Assembly (NCBI RefSeq): GCF_002159185.1
Contig: NZ_NFHD01000001.1
Span: 62,001 to 126,000 of the forward strand
Length of the DNA stretch: 64,000 bases
From: Gemmiger sp. An87
GTDB taxonomy: Bacteria; Bacillota; Clostridia; Oscillospirales; Ruminococcaceae
Direction: 5' to 3'
Positions 31,510-39,969 of the stretch are shown here, piece after piece (position 1 is the stretch's first letter; the number at the start of each line of letters is the position of its first letter). The translations under genes were made by a program, and so were the position numbers. A model generated the notes under the pieces. It saw only the letters and a list, made by a program, of their open reading frames with translations. It was not told the origin of the DNA and ran no database searches.

Positions 31510-31873
31510 ATTTGCTCACGCCTTCCTGCTAAAATTACTTTACCACATCTTTATGAATACTTCTACCCATACTTACGAAAAGCGACGTCAATATCCCTTG
31601 GTCTGCTCCAGAGTTGACAAATCAGCAACGCCGGTGATCGTGTGCCTAGTTGCCCCTTAAATTTGTGCTTTGTACTTAATAACGAATTACATTTCAAATA
31701 TTGGACACTATACATCTAAAATCGATTTCGGTAGTATAATTAAATACTTCAAAAATTTTGCTGACAAAGGTGTTGAAATCTGTGTTAAAATATTCTTTCC
31801 AGAGAGTGGCGGCAGTCCCCAACTCTCTGACGCATGGCCAGTAAAATAGCACAGAAAAGGAGCGTGGCGATTT
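31510..31873. other. Intergenic region with repeat and promoter for the next gene
   Basis: 364 AT-rich bases. The only notable items are the TTGGACA-type repeat (31,678-31,713), a TATAAT-like box (TATAATTAAA near 31,735) and an inverted repeat AGAGAGT...ACTCTCT around 31,801-31,830 just before the RBS of the next gene. Confidence 0.45.
31678..31713 (+). repeat. TTGGACA-type dispersed repeat, copy 3
   Basis: AATAACGAATTACATTTCAA followed by ATATTGGACACTATAC; partner of the copy at 30,012. Confidence 0.6.
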
Positions 31874-32428
31874 ATGGAACTTTCTAATATTTTTGAATCT
31901 GAACACGAAGAAAATTGGAGAATTGTGTTCGCACAATATACGGAACTTTACCGCCAAAGTCCGTCCATAGATGTGGCCATGCACTTTGCGTTCTTTTGTT
32001 GGTATCTGCTCTGGCAGTGGGATGAAATTTCTTTTCCCGGCGAAACACTATCTCCCTACGAAAAAGGGACTGTGGACACTCGAAATGGGATTTCAAAGTC
32101 TAAGTTGCTTTTCGATTTGGATGTCACTACTAAACATCTATTGACTTCCCCAGATAATACCCCTGTAAAATATCTGATTGTTCTCTGTCTTATGAAAAAA
32201 ATTTATCCCTATTTTTTCAAAGAGGACACTTTCTCTGAAGTCAAAAGACAACAAGTGGTTGCTTCCATTAGTCAAAAGCCTTTGGATGATGTGGGAACTA
32301 AGGGGATATATGACTATTTGCAAACACAAAACGCTACAAACATTCTTCCAGCCGAAAGAATCGCTGTTCGCACTATCTTCCCATCCAACAGCCTGATCCA
32401 ATCCTATTTTACTTGGCTGTTTGATTAA
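31874..32428 (+). CDS. Unknown protein (184 aa), possible immunity-type
   Basis: AAAGGAGCGTGGCGATTT precedes ATG 31874. The protein is helical and acidic: IFESEHEENWRIVFAQYTEL, VAMHFAFFCWYLLWQWDEIS, LLFDLDVTTKHLLTSPDNTP. No signal peptide or membrane segment. No family recognised; small helical acidic proteins next to secreted proteins are often immunity factors. Terminated by a strong hairpin at 32,540. Confidence 0.65.
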   Translation: MELSNIFESEHEENWRIVFAQYTELYRQSPSIDVAMHFAFFCWYLLWQWDEISFPGETLSPYEKGTVDTRNGISKSKLLFDLDVTTKHLLTSPDNTPVKYLIVLCLMKKIYPYFFKEDTFSEVKRQQVVASISQKPLDDVGTKGIYDYLQTQNATNILPAERIAVRTIFPSNSLIQSYFTWLFD

Positions 32429-32497
32429 AATGTACCTATCAACAGCACAGCTATTTACTTTTTTCTTCATCCGTAAGTATCTGTTCACCTGTACGAT

Positions 32498-33028
32498 TCA
32501 AGGGGGTATAAAAATGGACTGCCCCCCAGACCACATACGAATCGGGCGGCAATTCTGCCGCCCGATTTTTGTTTCAAAGCCATCTGCAAAGGAGTAGAAA
32601 TCCGGTGTCGGCAAAGTGGCAGACTGCTCCCCAGGCGTGGGATCAGGGGTGTTACAGGCATCCGCAGGGGCGCTCTCCAGCTGCACTGCCGGGGATTCAT
32701 CAGACGCATCATCTTCCGGCACAGGGGCGTTTTCCGGCTCGTCAGGGCAGGGCAAGTCAGAGCATAAGGTATAGAGATTGCTGGTCTGGCCGCCGTTCTT
32801 ACGCTCGTCAAACCGGGCCTGCTTGACGATGTATCCCGCCTTCACCAGCTCATCCAGCGCCCGCTTTACGGTGGACACCCCATAGCCGCACTTGGCGGCT
32901 ATGGTCTTGATAGAGGGGAAGCACTCGCCCTCTTTGTTGCAATGCAGAACCAGGACTTGCAGCACAAGCCGCGCTCTGGGCTTCAGTTCAGAAGAAAATG
33001 CCCGCTGCATATACTCAAACTTTGCCAT
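32498..33028 (-). CDS. Helix-turn-helix protein (replication-initiator-like)
   Basis: 176 residues. An N-terminal winged helix (FSSELKPRARLVLQVLVLHC, CFPSIKTIAAKCGYGVSTVK, ALDELVKAGYIVKQARF) of the HTH_36 type is followed by a long disordered acidic, Pro-rich tail. GGGAGG lies 8 bp before ATG 33028. The C-terminal end overlaps a plus-strand terminator and a degraded copy lies at 30,150, so the end has been rebuilt by cargo insertion. Likely regulates the conjugation operon or element replication. Confidence 0.8.
   Translation of the reverse strand: MAKFEYMQRAFSSELKPRARLVLQVLVLHCNKEGECFPSIKTIAAKCGYGVSTVKRALDELVKAGYIVKQARFDERKNGGQTSNLYTLCSDLPCPDEPENAPVPEDDASDESPAVQLESAPADACNTPDPTPGEQSATLPTPDFYSFADGFETKIGRQNCRPIRMWSGGQSIFIPP
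32540..32570 (+). terminator. Terminator of the 31,874 gene
   Basis: AATCGGGCGGCA and TGCCGCCCGATT, 12-bp perfect stem with a 4-nt loop, followed by TTTTTG on the plus strand. It lies inside the 3' end of the minus-strand HTH gene. Confidence 0.85.
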
Positions 33029-33057
33029 ATTCCAATCCTCCCAATCATGTCTTACTG

Positions 33058-34089
33058 TTACAGGCGCTTTTCTCCTGCAATATACTTCTCCACCAGCGGC
33101 CGGTAGATCTGTCCGTTGGCTCGTTTCGCAAACAGGTCGTGGGATGCCGCAGCAATCTGCACATCTTCCCCAAAGAGTTCCATACAGTATTCCTGAATTT
33201 CCTGCGGCACACAGATCGCTACCGGGCGCACTTCCAACGAACCGCACTCGGACAATGCCTTGTGGAACACCGGAATCTCATAAGGCAGGACACTCCCGCA
33301 CAGAAGCCGGTGATCCGCGTCACGGAAAATAGAGGTGGGCGTCTGCATCACGCCGCAATCATAGACGATAAACTGATATGCCTTATCTGGCTCGTTGGTC
33401 AAGTAGCAGTCGATCCCATCAATGGTGTAATGCTCCCCATCCGGTGCCGCTTCGTAGATGTTCAGCAGGAGCTGCAGGTGGCGGTTCTGATTGACTTCGA
33501 TATACGCCACTTCCGCACCTCTGGCCGCAAGCCAAGATGCCAGGTTAAAGGCCGTCACCGTCACGCCGCTTCTGCGCTGCGAACCGGCCACCGCAATACG
33601 GATATTCCGGGCGTTCCAGCGGTACGGAATAATTTCATCCGGCTCCGGGGCTTTCTCACGCTGAGTAACTGGCTGTTCGTAGACGGGAGCCTTTACCACA
33701 TACCGCTGCATCCCATCTTCGGAAAGTGCTTCTGTCAGCTCGTCCAAGGCGTCCTCCATCGTTTCACCCGTAACCAGATTCACAACGCCGATGGACAGTA
33801 ACCGCTGTACCTCGCCGTTCACATCCTCGCAGCCGGAGAGGATGACGATGATCCGGGCGGAGAACATCATCTGAAAGGATTGCAGGGCAAGGGTGAAATC
33901 ATTGCCGCTTTCCTCGATACACGCCGCATCCACCACAAAGAATTTGGCGTTGGCATAATTGCGCATATCTTTTGTAACGAAACTTTTCAGGCTGAACCGG
34001 CCGACCAGTTTCTTGGCGGGCAGAGTCATATTCCGCACAGCGGGGTCAATCAGGTTGCTTTTCTGGTTACTCGTCAAGTACAACAGCAT
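33058..34089 (-). CDS. CpaE/MinD-like ATPase fold protein with altered P-loop
   Basis: 343 residues. The N-terminal half resembles a receiver-like domain as in CpaE/TadZ (LALQSFQMMFSARIIVILSG); the C-terminal half is ParA/MinD-like with IRIAVAGSQRRSGVTVTAFN, where the catalytic P-loop lysines are replaced (QRRSGVT instead of KGGVGKT). It may bind partners without hydrolysing ATP. GGGAGGTGAATCCT precedes ATG 34089. Start overlaps the preceding small membrane protein gene by 23 bp. The intact CpaE-like ATPase lies at 47,036. Confidence 0.75.
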   Translation of the reverse strand: MLLYLTSNQKSNLIDPAVRNMTLPAKKLVGRFSLKSFVTKDMRNYANAKFFVVDAACIEESGNDFTLALQSFQMMFSARIIVILSGCEDVNGEVQRLLSIGVVNLVTGETMEDALDELTEALSEDGMQRYVVKAPVYEQPVTQREKAPEPDEIIPYRWNARNIRIAVAGSQRRSGVTVTAFNLASWLAARGAEVAYIEVNQNRHLQLLLNIYEAAPDGEHYTIDGIDCYLTNEPDKAYQFIVYDCGVMQTPTSIFRDADHRLLCGSVLPYEIPVFHKALSECGSLEVRPVAICVPQEIQEYCMELFGEDVQIAAASHDLFAKRANGQIYRPLVEKYIAGEKRL

Positions 34090-34216
34090 AGGATTCACCT
34101 CCCATATTTTCAGCACTGGTTTTGTCATCCGCCCCGCCGGTCAGCAAAAGGACGATGCCCACCACTACGATCACGATGTAGATAAACAGTTCAATCAGCT
34201 TGTTTCGGTTATTCAT
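34067..34216 (-). CDS. Small single-helix membrane protein (49 aa)
   Basis: ATG 34216 has AAAGGGGTGCGAT upstream. The product is a membrane anchor (LIELFIYIVIVVVGIVLLLT) with a short acidic tail. It starts 11 bp after the C39-like gene and overlaps the CpaE-like gene. Probably an accessory piece of the transfer or pilus machine. Confidence 0.7.
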   Translation of the reverse strand: MNNRNKLIELFIYIVIVVVGIVLLLTGGADDKTSAENMGGESYAVVLDE

Positions 34217-34227
34217 ATCGCACCCCT

Positions 34228-35052
34228 TTAGTAGATCGCCCACAGGGGACCGCCTGCTGCGGCGCCCTTTCTGGCCTCATCCAGAATGATTGATATATCC
34301 CATTCCTGTTCGCTTCGTTTTTTACTGGCAGGATCGGCCACCAGGATTTTTCCTTCAGAGGTCACTCCACGCAGCACCATAAAGTGACCGCTGGATGTGA
34401 AGTGGCCTTTTGACATGAGTGCCACAATCAATTTCCCGGATGCCAAAGCATCCACCACGGCCTGCGGGTCATCGGTGCTGATGCTTTCCCATTGAAGCCC
34501 AAAGCCCTCCGCAGCCCCCGGTATCAACGAGTGATAGGACCCGTTGCCGGAACACCAATAGCCGTTCTGATACGCCCATTCTGCCATTGTGGGGGGATCA
34601 ACGGTCTGGTCTGTCAGGCTGGATACCACAATCGCCATAGAGGTCGGGCCACATCCATAACCGCCGATATTATCGGTTCCATACGGAAGATCGGCCCAAC
34701 GCTCATCCAACTGATTGTAGTAGACAACTTCGGTTGCCCCATCCGTAAAGATGACGCCCTCATAGCTCTGACCACTACCGTCTATATAGTCTTTCTCATA
34801 AATGCCGAGCTGCTGGTTGTAACCATATTGCTTCTGAAAATCCTCTACCACGTTTACCTCATCACCAATCAACCATTGGGACAGCACGGAAAAGGGGCTG
34901 GTAATGAGGTACAGGATGAAGGCAATCAAAAGCAAAAGCCCCAGAACCGGGGCCAGGATCATAAACAGGATTCTTTTCCGGCTCTCGGAGTCGGTAGCCG
35001 CCTGCACAGCTACCTTTGCCAGAATTTTTGCAGTCAACGGATCAACAGCCAA
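34228..35052 (-). CDS. Membrane-anchored C39-like cysteine peptidase
   Basis: 274 residues: cytoplasmic N-terminus, one membrane helix (LFMILAPVLGLLLLIAFILY), then an extracellular papain-like domain with the catalytic Cys in GGYGCGPTSMAIV, His in SSGHFMVLRGV and Asp in ILVADPAS. C39-like enzymes of conjugation operons probably act at the cell wall, in place of or alongside a VirB1-type hydrolase, or process a secreted component. TTG 35052 follows GGAGGTGATTTTT. Confidence 0.85.
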   Translation of the reverse strand: MAVDPLTAKILAKVAVQAATDSESRKRILFMILAPVLGLLLLIAFILYLITSPFSVLSQWLIGDEVNVVEDFQKQYGYNQQLGIYEKDYIDGSGQSYEGVIFTDGATEVVYYNQLDERWADLPYGTDNIGGYGCGPTSMAIVVSSLTDQTVDPPTMAEWAYQNGYWCSGNGSYHSLIPGAAEGFGLQWESISTDDPQAVVDALASGKLIVALMSKGHFTSSGHFMVLRGVTSEGKILVADPASKKRSEQEWDISIILDEARKGAAAGGPLWAIY

Positions 35053-35068
35053 AAAATCACCTCCATAA

Positions 35069-35548
35069 TCAGTCCGGTTCCATACCGGGGGCTTCCATCA
35101 TCTGCTCCATTTGCAGATTGAACGCCTCCCGCCGTTTACCGGCGCTGTCGTCAATTTCAAACACCTTTTCTCCTTTGTCATTTTTCCGGACAGATACCAT
35201 GTAGTCCCCATTGGCGATGAAGCAGGCCGTAAAGAGCGCCCGAATCGCCGGGGCAGGCATCCGCGAAATCTCAAAGGGGGTCGCAGCGCACTTGCTGCTC
35301 CAGGAAAAAAGGTTATGGGCGGCATCCGCCGTTATCTTCATCCAGTCATATTCAAATTCCTCTTTCCGCATCATCTTGGTAAAGTCGATTCCCTCCGGGC
35401 AGAGGTAGCGATCCATTTTCTTAAAAAGGGCCGGATGGGAAGCCATCAGGAAAAGGGCAGCATGATAGGAAGCGTCCAAATCACTGCCCCTCCAGCGTAT
35501 GGCAGCCATCTTGTTGACCAGGTGTTCGTATCGTTCCGCATGATTCAT
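35069..35548 (-). CDS. ICE-conserved protein, unknown (159 aa)
   Basis: No membrane segments; helical with AERYEHLVNKMAAIRWRGSD, ASYHAALFLMASHPALFKKM and PAIRALFTACFIANGDYMVS. It lies between virB4 and the C39-like gene and is preceded by CAGGAGGTTTTCAG. Not recognised; the steady position in the transfer operon suggests a cytoplasmic accessory role. Confidence 0.7.
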   Translation of the reverse strand: MNHAERYEHLVNKMAAIRWRGSDLDASYHAALFLMASHPALFKKMDRYLCPEGIDFTKMMRKEEFEYDWMKITADAAHNLFSWSSKCAATPFEISRMPAPAIRALFTACFIANGDYMVSVRKNDKGEKVFEIDDSAGKRREAFNLQMEQMMEAPGMEPD

Positions 35549-35576
35549 CTGAAAACCTCCTGTGTGAAATAAGTAA

Positions 35577-35602
35577 GGCGACCGGGATCGCTCCCGGCCG
35601 CC
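35577..35602 (-). repeat. Intercistronic hairpin after virB4
   Basis: GGCGACCGGG and CCCGGCCGCC (9 of 10 pairs) between the virB4 stop and the next gene. The tail is TTACTT, weak for a terminator, so it is more likely an attenuator or mRNA-stabilising hairpin. Confidence 0.6.
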
Positions 35603-35608
35603 ACCGAA

Positions 35609-37435
35609 TTACCGGCCGCCAGCCTTGCCCATATAGGAAAACTTGTAGGCCGGAATCTCAAAGTTTACATGAAGTCGCTTGGACCCGATGATAAAGAGCG
35701 CGTGTCCACGCCGCTTGCTCTCCAACAATTCCTGCTCCGCGTCCGTCAGGTTGTAGAGGTCTTTGGTTTCCTGAAGGTTTTTGCCGTCGCAGCCCATCAG
35801 GATTTTATAGCACGGAATATCCAAAAGGGCCTGCCCGTACATTTTGACCTCCGGGGCCAGGAAATCCACCACGGAATGAGAAATGATTGCCAGTCCAGCT
35901 TCATACTTTCTTGCCCGCTTCTCCACATTACGCAGGAACACCAGGGATTGCGGGACCTGCGGGTCAATCATCAGATATGCCTCGTCACATACCAGCAGGC
36001 AACGCTCATTCCGGTCGCGGCTCATTTCCTCCCAGCACCAGCTCAACAGGTTCAGATACTGCGTGCGTTTGACATTATCCGACGCATTTTGCAGGTCGTG
36101 GGTATCCAGGCAAATAAACCGGGAATTAGCCTCCAGCGTGGTGTGGCCGTTCCACAGAAAGCTGTCGCTGCCCGCTGCGGCGTCGTACAGCAGCATTGCC
36201 AGATCACGATATACCGGATTCTCCTTGTTGGCCTCCGCTTTCTTTTCCAGCAGGGCGTGAAGGTCGGACAGAATGGGAAAATCCGTGGCCTTGAGCTGCC
36301 GAATATCCGTTTCCCAGAAGATGCCGAACTGATTGTAGAGTTCAATGATCGTCTGCTTGAGGATTGCTTTCTGCATATCCGTCAGGCTGGGCAGATACAG
36401 GGAAAATTCAATCTCCAGTGTTTTCATGTGCAGCGCCATATCAGACATTCCGTTTCCTTCATCGGTATAGAGTTTGTCGGTTTCATCGTCATCGTCACGG
36501 GGCGCCGGTCTGATCTGCAAAAGGTTGGAGCGGCCGTTTTTTCCGCCGCCAGCATTGAGCCAGCTTCCGTTCAGGTTCCGGCACATATCCTTATATTCGG
36601 ATTCCGGGTCGATGCACAGGATTTTCGTCCCCTTCATGTATTCCGAAAGCATGATGTGCTTCACAACGGTACTCTTGCCGATACCGGCCACACCCATAAT
36701 CACGAAGCTACTATTGGTGCGGTCGTTTCCGCGCTCCCAGGTATCCAGAATCACCAGGCCGCCGTTGCTGTCCTTTGCAAAATAATAGCCCCGACCATCG
36801 TTGTAACCGGAGCTGGCAAACGGGAATCCGCCCACAAAGGTACTCATGGGAATAATACGGGACACAATGCTGTCCACCGTGGAGTTGGCCGGATAGGTGG
36901 GAGAAATGCTCTGGAACCCTTCCTTTTGGAGATTGGCGAGGGTGCGCACCTTGCACTTCTGGATGTTGAAGGCGCTCTCCACACGGCGGCAGACCTTTGT
37001 GAAGTTGACCTCATCCTGTGCAATCGGCATCACGGTCAGCGACATCATGGCAACCGTTTCGCCCTCTTGGTCGATCCGCTGCATGATTTTCTCGCCGTCC
37101 TCGGCGGCTTTCTCGGCGCGCTGCCGGGTCAGCGGGTCTTTGGCACTGTCAGCGGCGCCGCGCTGTTGGACAATGCTTTTGGAGATTGCGGAAATGAGCG
37201 AACCATTGTCAATGGGGGTAATCCCCACCGAAACAATGGTGCTGGGGATGTTGGTGATCTTGGAAAGCCACCCCATATCCACCTTCTGCGGATAGCGGAC
37301 GGCGCCGTACACCTTACCCAGATTTTCACCGATGACCAAACTATTTCGCTTGATTTCCAGCCCCATCGGGGTAATGACATTTAGCAGCGCTTCATTGACG
37401 GGAAACGCTTCTTCTTTTTTCTTAGAACCTAACAA
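35609..37435 (-). CDS. virB4: VirB4-family conjugation ATPase (catalytic part)
   Basis: 608 residues. Walker A MGVAGIGKSTVVKHI near residue 250, Walker B ERCLLVCDEAYLMIDPQ near 485, and the IISHSVVDFLAPEVKMYGQA block, all typical of VirB4/TraC ATPases that power the type IV secretion channel from the cytoplasmic side. The family N-terminal domain is missing and is encoded separately at 38,397. TTG 37435 has GGAGG 7 bp upstream and overlaps the PP-loop gene by 7 bp. Confidence 0.92.
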   Translation of the reverse strand: MLGSKKKEEAFPVNEALLNVITPMGLEIKRNSLVIGENLGKVYGAVRYPQKVDMGWLSKITNIPSTIVSVGITPIDNGSLISAISKSIVQQRGAADSAKDPLTRQRAEKAAEDGEKIMQRIDQEGETVAMMSLTVMPIAQDEVNFTKVCRRVESAFNIQKCKVRTLANLQKEGFQSISPTYPANSTVDSIVSRIIPMSTFVGGFPFASSGYNDGRGYYFAKDSNGGLVILDTWERGNDRTNSSFVIMGVAGIGKSTVVKHIMLSEYMKGTKILCIDPESEYKDMCRNLNGSWLNAGGGKNGRSNLLQIRPAPRDDDDETDKLYTDEGNGMSDMALHMKTLEIEFSLYLPSLTDMQKAILKQTIIELYNQFGIFWETDIRQLKATDFPILSDLHALLEKKAEANKENPVYRDLAMLLYDAAAGSDSFLWNGHTTLEANSRFICLDTHDLQNASDNVKRTQYLNLLSWCWEEMSRDRNERCLLVCDEAYLMIDPQVPQSLVFLRNVEKRARKYEAGLAIISHSVVDFLAPEVKMYGQALLDIPCYKILMGCDGKNLQETKDLYNLTDAEQELLESKRRGHALFIIGSKRLHVNFEIPAYKFSYMGKAGGR

Positions 37436-38394
37436 TGATCCACCTCCAACTGTTGATTGCGGTAAGGCACCCCAATGTAGTCCAGCACAGCGCCGCACCC
37501 CAATTTATTGATGCAGTAATCATACTGCTGGGGATGCGTCACCTGCATAAGCTGAAATCGGTTCGGCTCATGCTCCAGATGAACGCCGTACATACAATAC
37601 ATACACCCCGATCTGGAAACACCGGTGGTTTTCAGAATCGGGGTGCCGTTCTTCTTGCGGCTTTCAACAATGTCCCCATAGATGGGGGCATAGGGAATGC
37701 CGGTCATTTTCAGATACCGCAAAATATCTTCTTCCAGCCAGAACGCAAGGGGCTGGCTGAGAGGCCGCTGGCGCTCGAAGCCGTTGCAGCCAAACTTGAT
37801 CCAGGATTGCTCCCGCAGCTTGCTTTCGCAGGCCAGGACACCCGTAATCGGGTGCCGCCCGGACTGCCTTTCAAATTTGTTCAGCGGCGCTTTTTTCATG
37901 TGGTAACAACACCTTGCCGAAATCTTGAAGGGAGCGTCCAGAAGGTATTTGTAATTCTCGCAGTTGTAAATCGACTTCTTTCCGTTCTTGTCCAGCAGTT
38001 CTCCATTGAGTCGTGCCAGACGGTAAGGTTGTCCCTTTCTTGCGCCGTTGATAACATCCGAAACCTCTTTGGAGATGATCGGATAGCCGTACTTCTCAAG
38101 AATCTGAGTGAACGGATAGCGCGGGCGAAGCCAAATAACATTGTCCTTCGTTTTTACGAAATCGCGCAGTTCGGGGTATTCCAACCCCGTGTCAACATAC
38201 ACAGCAGGAATATCAGGGTAGACCCGCCGTGCCAGATCAAGCAGCACGGTGGAGTCTTTACCGCCCGAAAAGCTGATAAAGACCTGCCCATCGTACCGCA
38301 TATACCATTCCATGATTCTCGTCTGCGTAACTCTGATTTTTCTTTCGAGGCTCCAACCCTGCATGATTTTCAAATCCTGCCGGGTGTGCTTCAT
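37429..38394 (-). CDS. PP-loop ATPase, PAPS reductase family
   Basis: 321 residues. The PP-loop FISFSGGKDSTVLLDLA lies near residue 40 and YVDTGLEYPELRDFV near 65, as in PAPS reductase, DndC and SspD. Cys residues occur in ISARCCYHMKK and in SRSGCMYCMYGVH, arranged like a possible Fe-S or zinc site. Such proteins activate a substrate by adenylation, as in sulfate reduction or DNA phosphorothioation. No dnd/ssp partners are visible. It is inserted between the two virB4 pieces (3 bp after one, 7-bp overlap with the other), so it is expressed with the transfer genes. Confidence 0.88.
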   Translation of the reverse strand: MKHTRQDLKIMQGWSLERKIRVTQTRIMEWYMRYDGQVFISFSGGKDSTVLLDLARRVYPDIPAVYVDTGLEYPELRDFVKTKDNVIWLRPRYPFTQILEKYGYPIISKEVSDVINGARKGQPYRLARLNGELLDKNGKKSIYNCENYKYLLDAPFKISARCCYHMKKAPLNKFERQSGRHPITGVLACESKLREQSWIKFGCNGFERQRPLSQPLAFWLEEDILRYLKMTGIPYAPIYGDIVESRKKNGTPILKTTGVSRSGCMYCMYGVHLEHEPNRFQLMQVTHPQQYDYCINKLGCGAVLDYIGVPYRNQQLEVDHC

Positions 38395-38396
38395 AC

Positions 38397-39095
38397 TTAG
38401 GCAACACCTACACTTTCCAAAATCGGGATCGCAGCATTGATGCCGGAATCCTCCAAATGCACATAGGCGGGGTTGTTGACCAGGTTGCACAGCCGGACAA
38501 TATCCTGCTGCTCTAAAATCTCGGTCTGAATGCCGCTGTCCGAAAAATATCCGCCGAGCAGCTTGAGCTTCTGAAGCAGATCGCGCTCAACGCCATCGCT
38601 TACCCTATCCCAAATCTTGATGTAGAATTGCCGTTCCACAACCTCGCCGGAAAGAGCAAAGGCGCCCATTTCCACGATTTCCTGCTTCAGCAGTTCCTTT
38701 TGCTTCACATCGGAAGAAGAAGTGAGTGTGGCAGATAGCTCCGACAACAGCGGAGAAATATCTACCGGGCGGGATACAGCAAGAAGCTGAAACGGGTACT
38801 GTGCGCTGGACAGGCTCACCGTAAGCTGCTTGGCAATCAGCCGCTTTTCGTTTTTGCTGAACAGTTCTGTGCTGATCGGGTAGATTTTCAGATACGCCAG
38901 AGCCAGATTGTCACGGGTATAGAGGAAGTTCCCCCGAATATCTTTCACATTCACGAACTCATTGGCGGTGATCTGGGCCAGTTCTTCCTTGTCCTTGTTC
39001 TTCGATTTTTTGTGTTTGGCCGACAACTTCAGAAAAATCAGCGTCCCACCGCCCAGCAGCGCACAGACGCAGATCATAATAATCGGCAAAAGCAA
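38397..39095 (-). CDS. Membrane protein carrying the VirB4 N-terminal domain
   Basis: 232 residues: a membrane helix (PIIMICVCALLGGGTLIFLK), a basic linker, then VKDIRGNFLYTRDNLALAYL and ISPLLSELSATLTSSSD, the pattern normally found in the first 200 residues of VirB4-type ATPases. It therefore looks like the VirB4 N-domain, anchored in the membrane as a separate subunit. Its stop is 3 bp before the PP-loop gene. TTG start with GAGGTCGATAAA upstream. Confidence 0.75.
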   Translation of the reverse strand: MLLPIIMICVCALLGGGTLIFLKLSAKHKKSKNKDKEELAQITANEFVNVKDIRGNFLYTRDNLALAYLKIYPISTELFSKNEKRLIAKQLTVSLSSAQYPFQLLAVSRPVDISPLLSELSATLTSSSDVKQKELLKQEIVEMGAFALSGEVVERQFYIKIWDRVSDGVERDLLQKLKLLGGYFSDSGIQTEILEQQDIVRLCNLVNNPAYVHLEDSGINAAIPILESVGVA

Positions 39096-39128
39096 TTTAT
39101 CGACCTCGCTTTCTTTGCCATAAAAATA

Positions 39129-39150
39129 GGCCCTGCTTTTCAGCAGAGCC
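39129..39150 (-). terminator. Intercistronic terminator-like hairpin
   Basis: On the minus strand GGCTCTGCT-GAAA-AGCAGGGCC followed by TATTTTTAT, between the genes at 39,156 and 38,397. It would reduce expression of the virB4 part of the operon. Confidence 0.7.
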
Positions 39151-39155
39151 GTGTC

Positions 39156-39518
39156 TTATAGTTCCAAATCTTCTTCATCTTCGCTTTCTTCGCCGTACCC
39201 AAAATCCAAGTCGTCCGATTCAAAAGAAAAGCTGTGGTCTGAGATGCAGTCCAGGGCATCGCTGGCGTTCAGCTCGTCAAAATGCTCTCGGAAGAAAGCC
39301 AAATCCTCCTCGTCAGCGCGCACGGTTTCGCCATCTCCATAGAGATAGGTCTGAATTTTCGCTTCGATGGTATCCCCCAGGGGCCATTCGGCAAGAACCT
39401 CAGAGATTTCATCACAGTCCAGCAGTTCATCCAGCCCATCAGGGCTACCGGGGACAAAATGCTCCGTCATCAGAGAGTGGGAGGCATCCAGAGTCACCAC
39501 CGAAAACATTTTGCTCAT
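39156..39518 (-). CDS. ICE small acidic protein, unknown (120 aa)
   Basis: Begins FSVVTLDASHSLMTEHFVPG and ends in a strongly acidic tail, GEESEDEEDLEL. No membrane segment. Start overlaps the end of the DUF3846-like gene by 4 bp; GGAGGCAAGCCG precedes ATG 39518. The tail resembles those of several other proteins of this element (see findings). Confidence 0.72.
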   Translation of the reverse strand: MSKMFSVVTLDASHSLMTEHFVPGSPDGLDELLDCDEISEVLAEWPLGDTIEAKIQTYLYGDGETVRADEEDLAFFREHFDELNASDALDCISDHSFSFESDDLDFGYGEESEDEEDLEL

Positions 39519-39952
39519 CGGCTTGCCTCCATATCCTCTCCGGCTCCGGTGTCCATGTCCCATCCCTTGCCGAACATGAGGTTCATAAACTCTTTCATGT
39601 CGGCGGCGGACCGTACTTCAAAGGATACCGCTGCGGGGACCGGCTGCGGAAAATACTCCTGATACATGGCAATCTGTTCATCGGTCAAAGAAACGCCCCG
39701 TCCTTCCGGGGTATCGCAATAGAGGAAAAAAGTTCCGTGAAGGATATCCGGCCCGTACTGTCGGTTCTCCGGCAGACCTGTCAGTTTCCCGGACGCATTG
39801 CAGCAGAGAACCGTTTCGCAGGGAAGAGGAATACACTCAATGTCCCCGCCCACAAGTTCCTGCCGGTGTTCCAGAGAATCCTCCAGCATGGTCGTATAAG
39901 GCGCCCGCCCAGGTTCAAACACCATAATCCGAATCGTTCTGTTGTCGTTCAT
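39515..39952 (-). CDS. DUF3846-like protein
   Basis: 145 residues: IRIMVFEPGRAPYTTMLEDS, LVGGDIECIPLPCETVLCCN, GLPENRQYGPDILHGTFFLY, which is the DUF3846 pattern as I recall it. The family is common on Firmicutes ICEs next to antirestriction and other regulatory genes; function unknown. ATG 39952 with AGGAG 7 bp upstream. Confidence 0.78.
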   Translation of the reverse strand: MNDNRTIRIMVFEPGRAPYTTMLEDSLEHRQELVGGDIECIPLPCETVLCCNASGKLTGLPENRQYGPDILHGTFFLYCDTPEGRGVSLTDEQIAMYQEYFPQPVPAAVSFEVRSAADMKEFMNLMFGKGWDMDTGAGEDMEASR

Positions 39953-39969
39953 ATCCATTCTCCTTTTTC

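Noticed and set aside
35669-37384. 571-codon plus-strand frame opposite virB4
   Set aside because: VirB4 motifs are on the minus strand; the plus frame has no RBS and no known domain.
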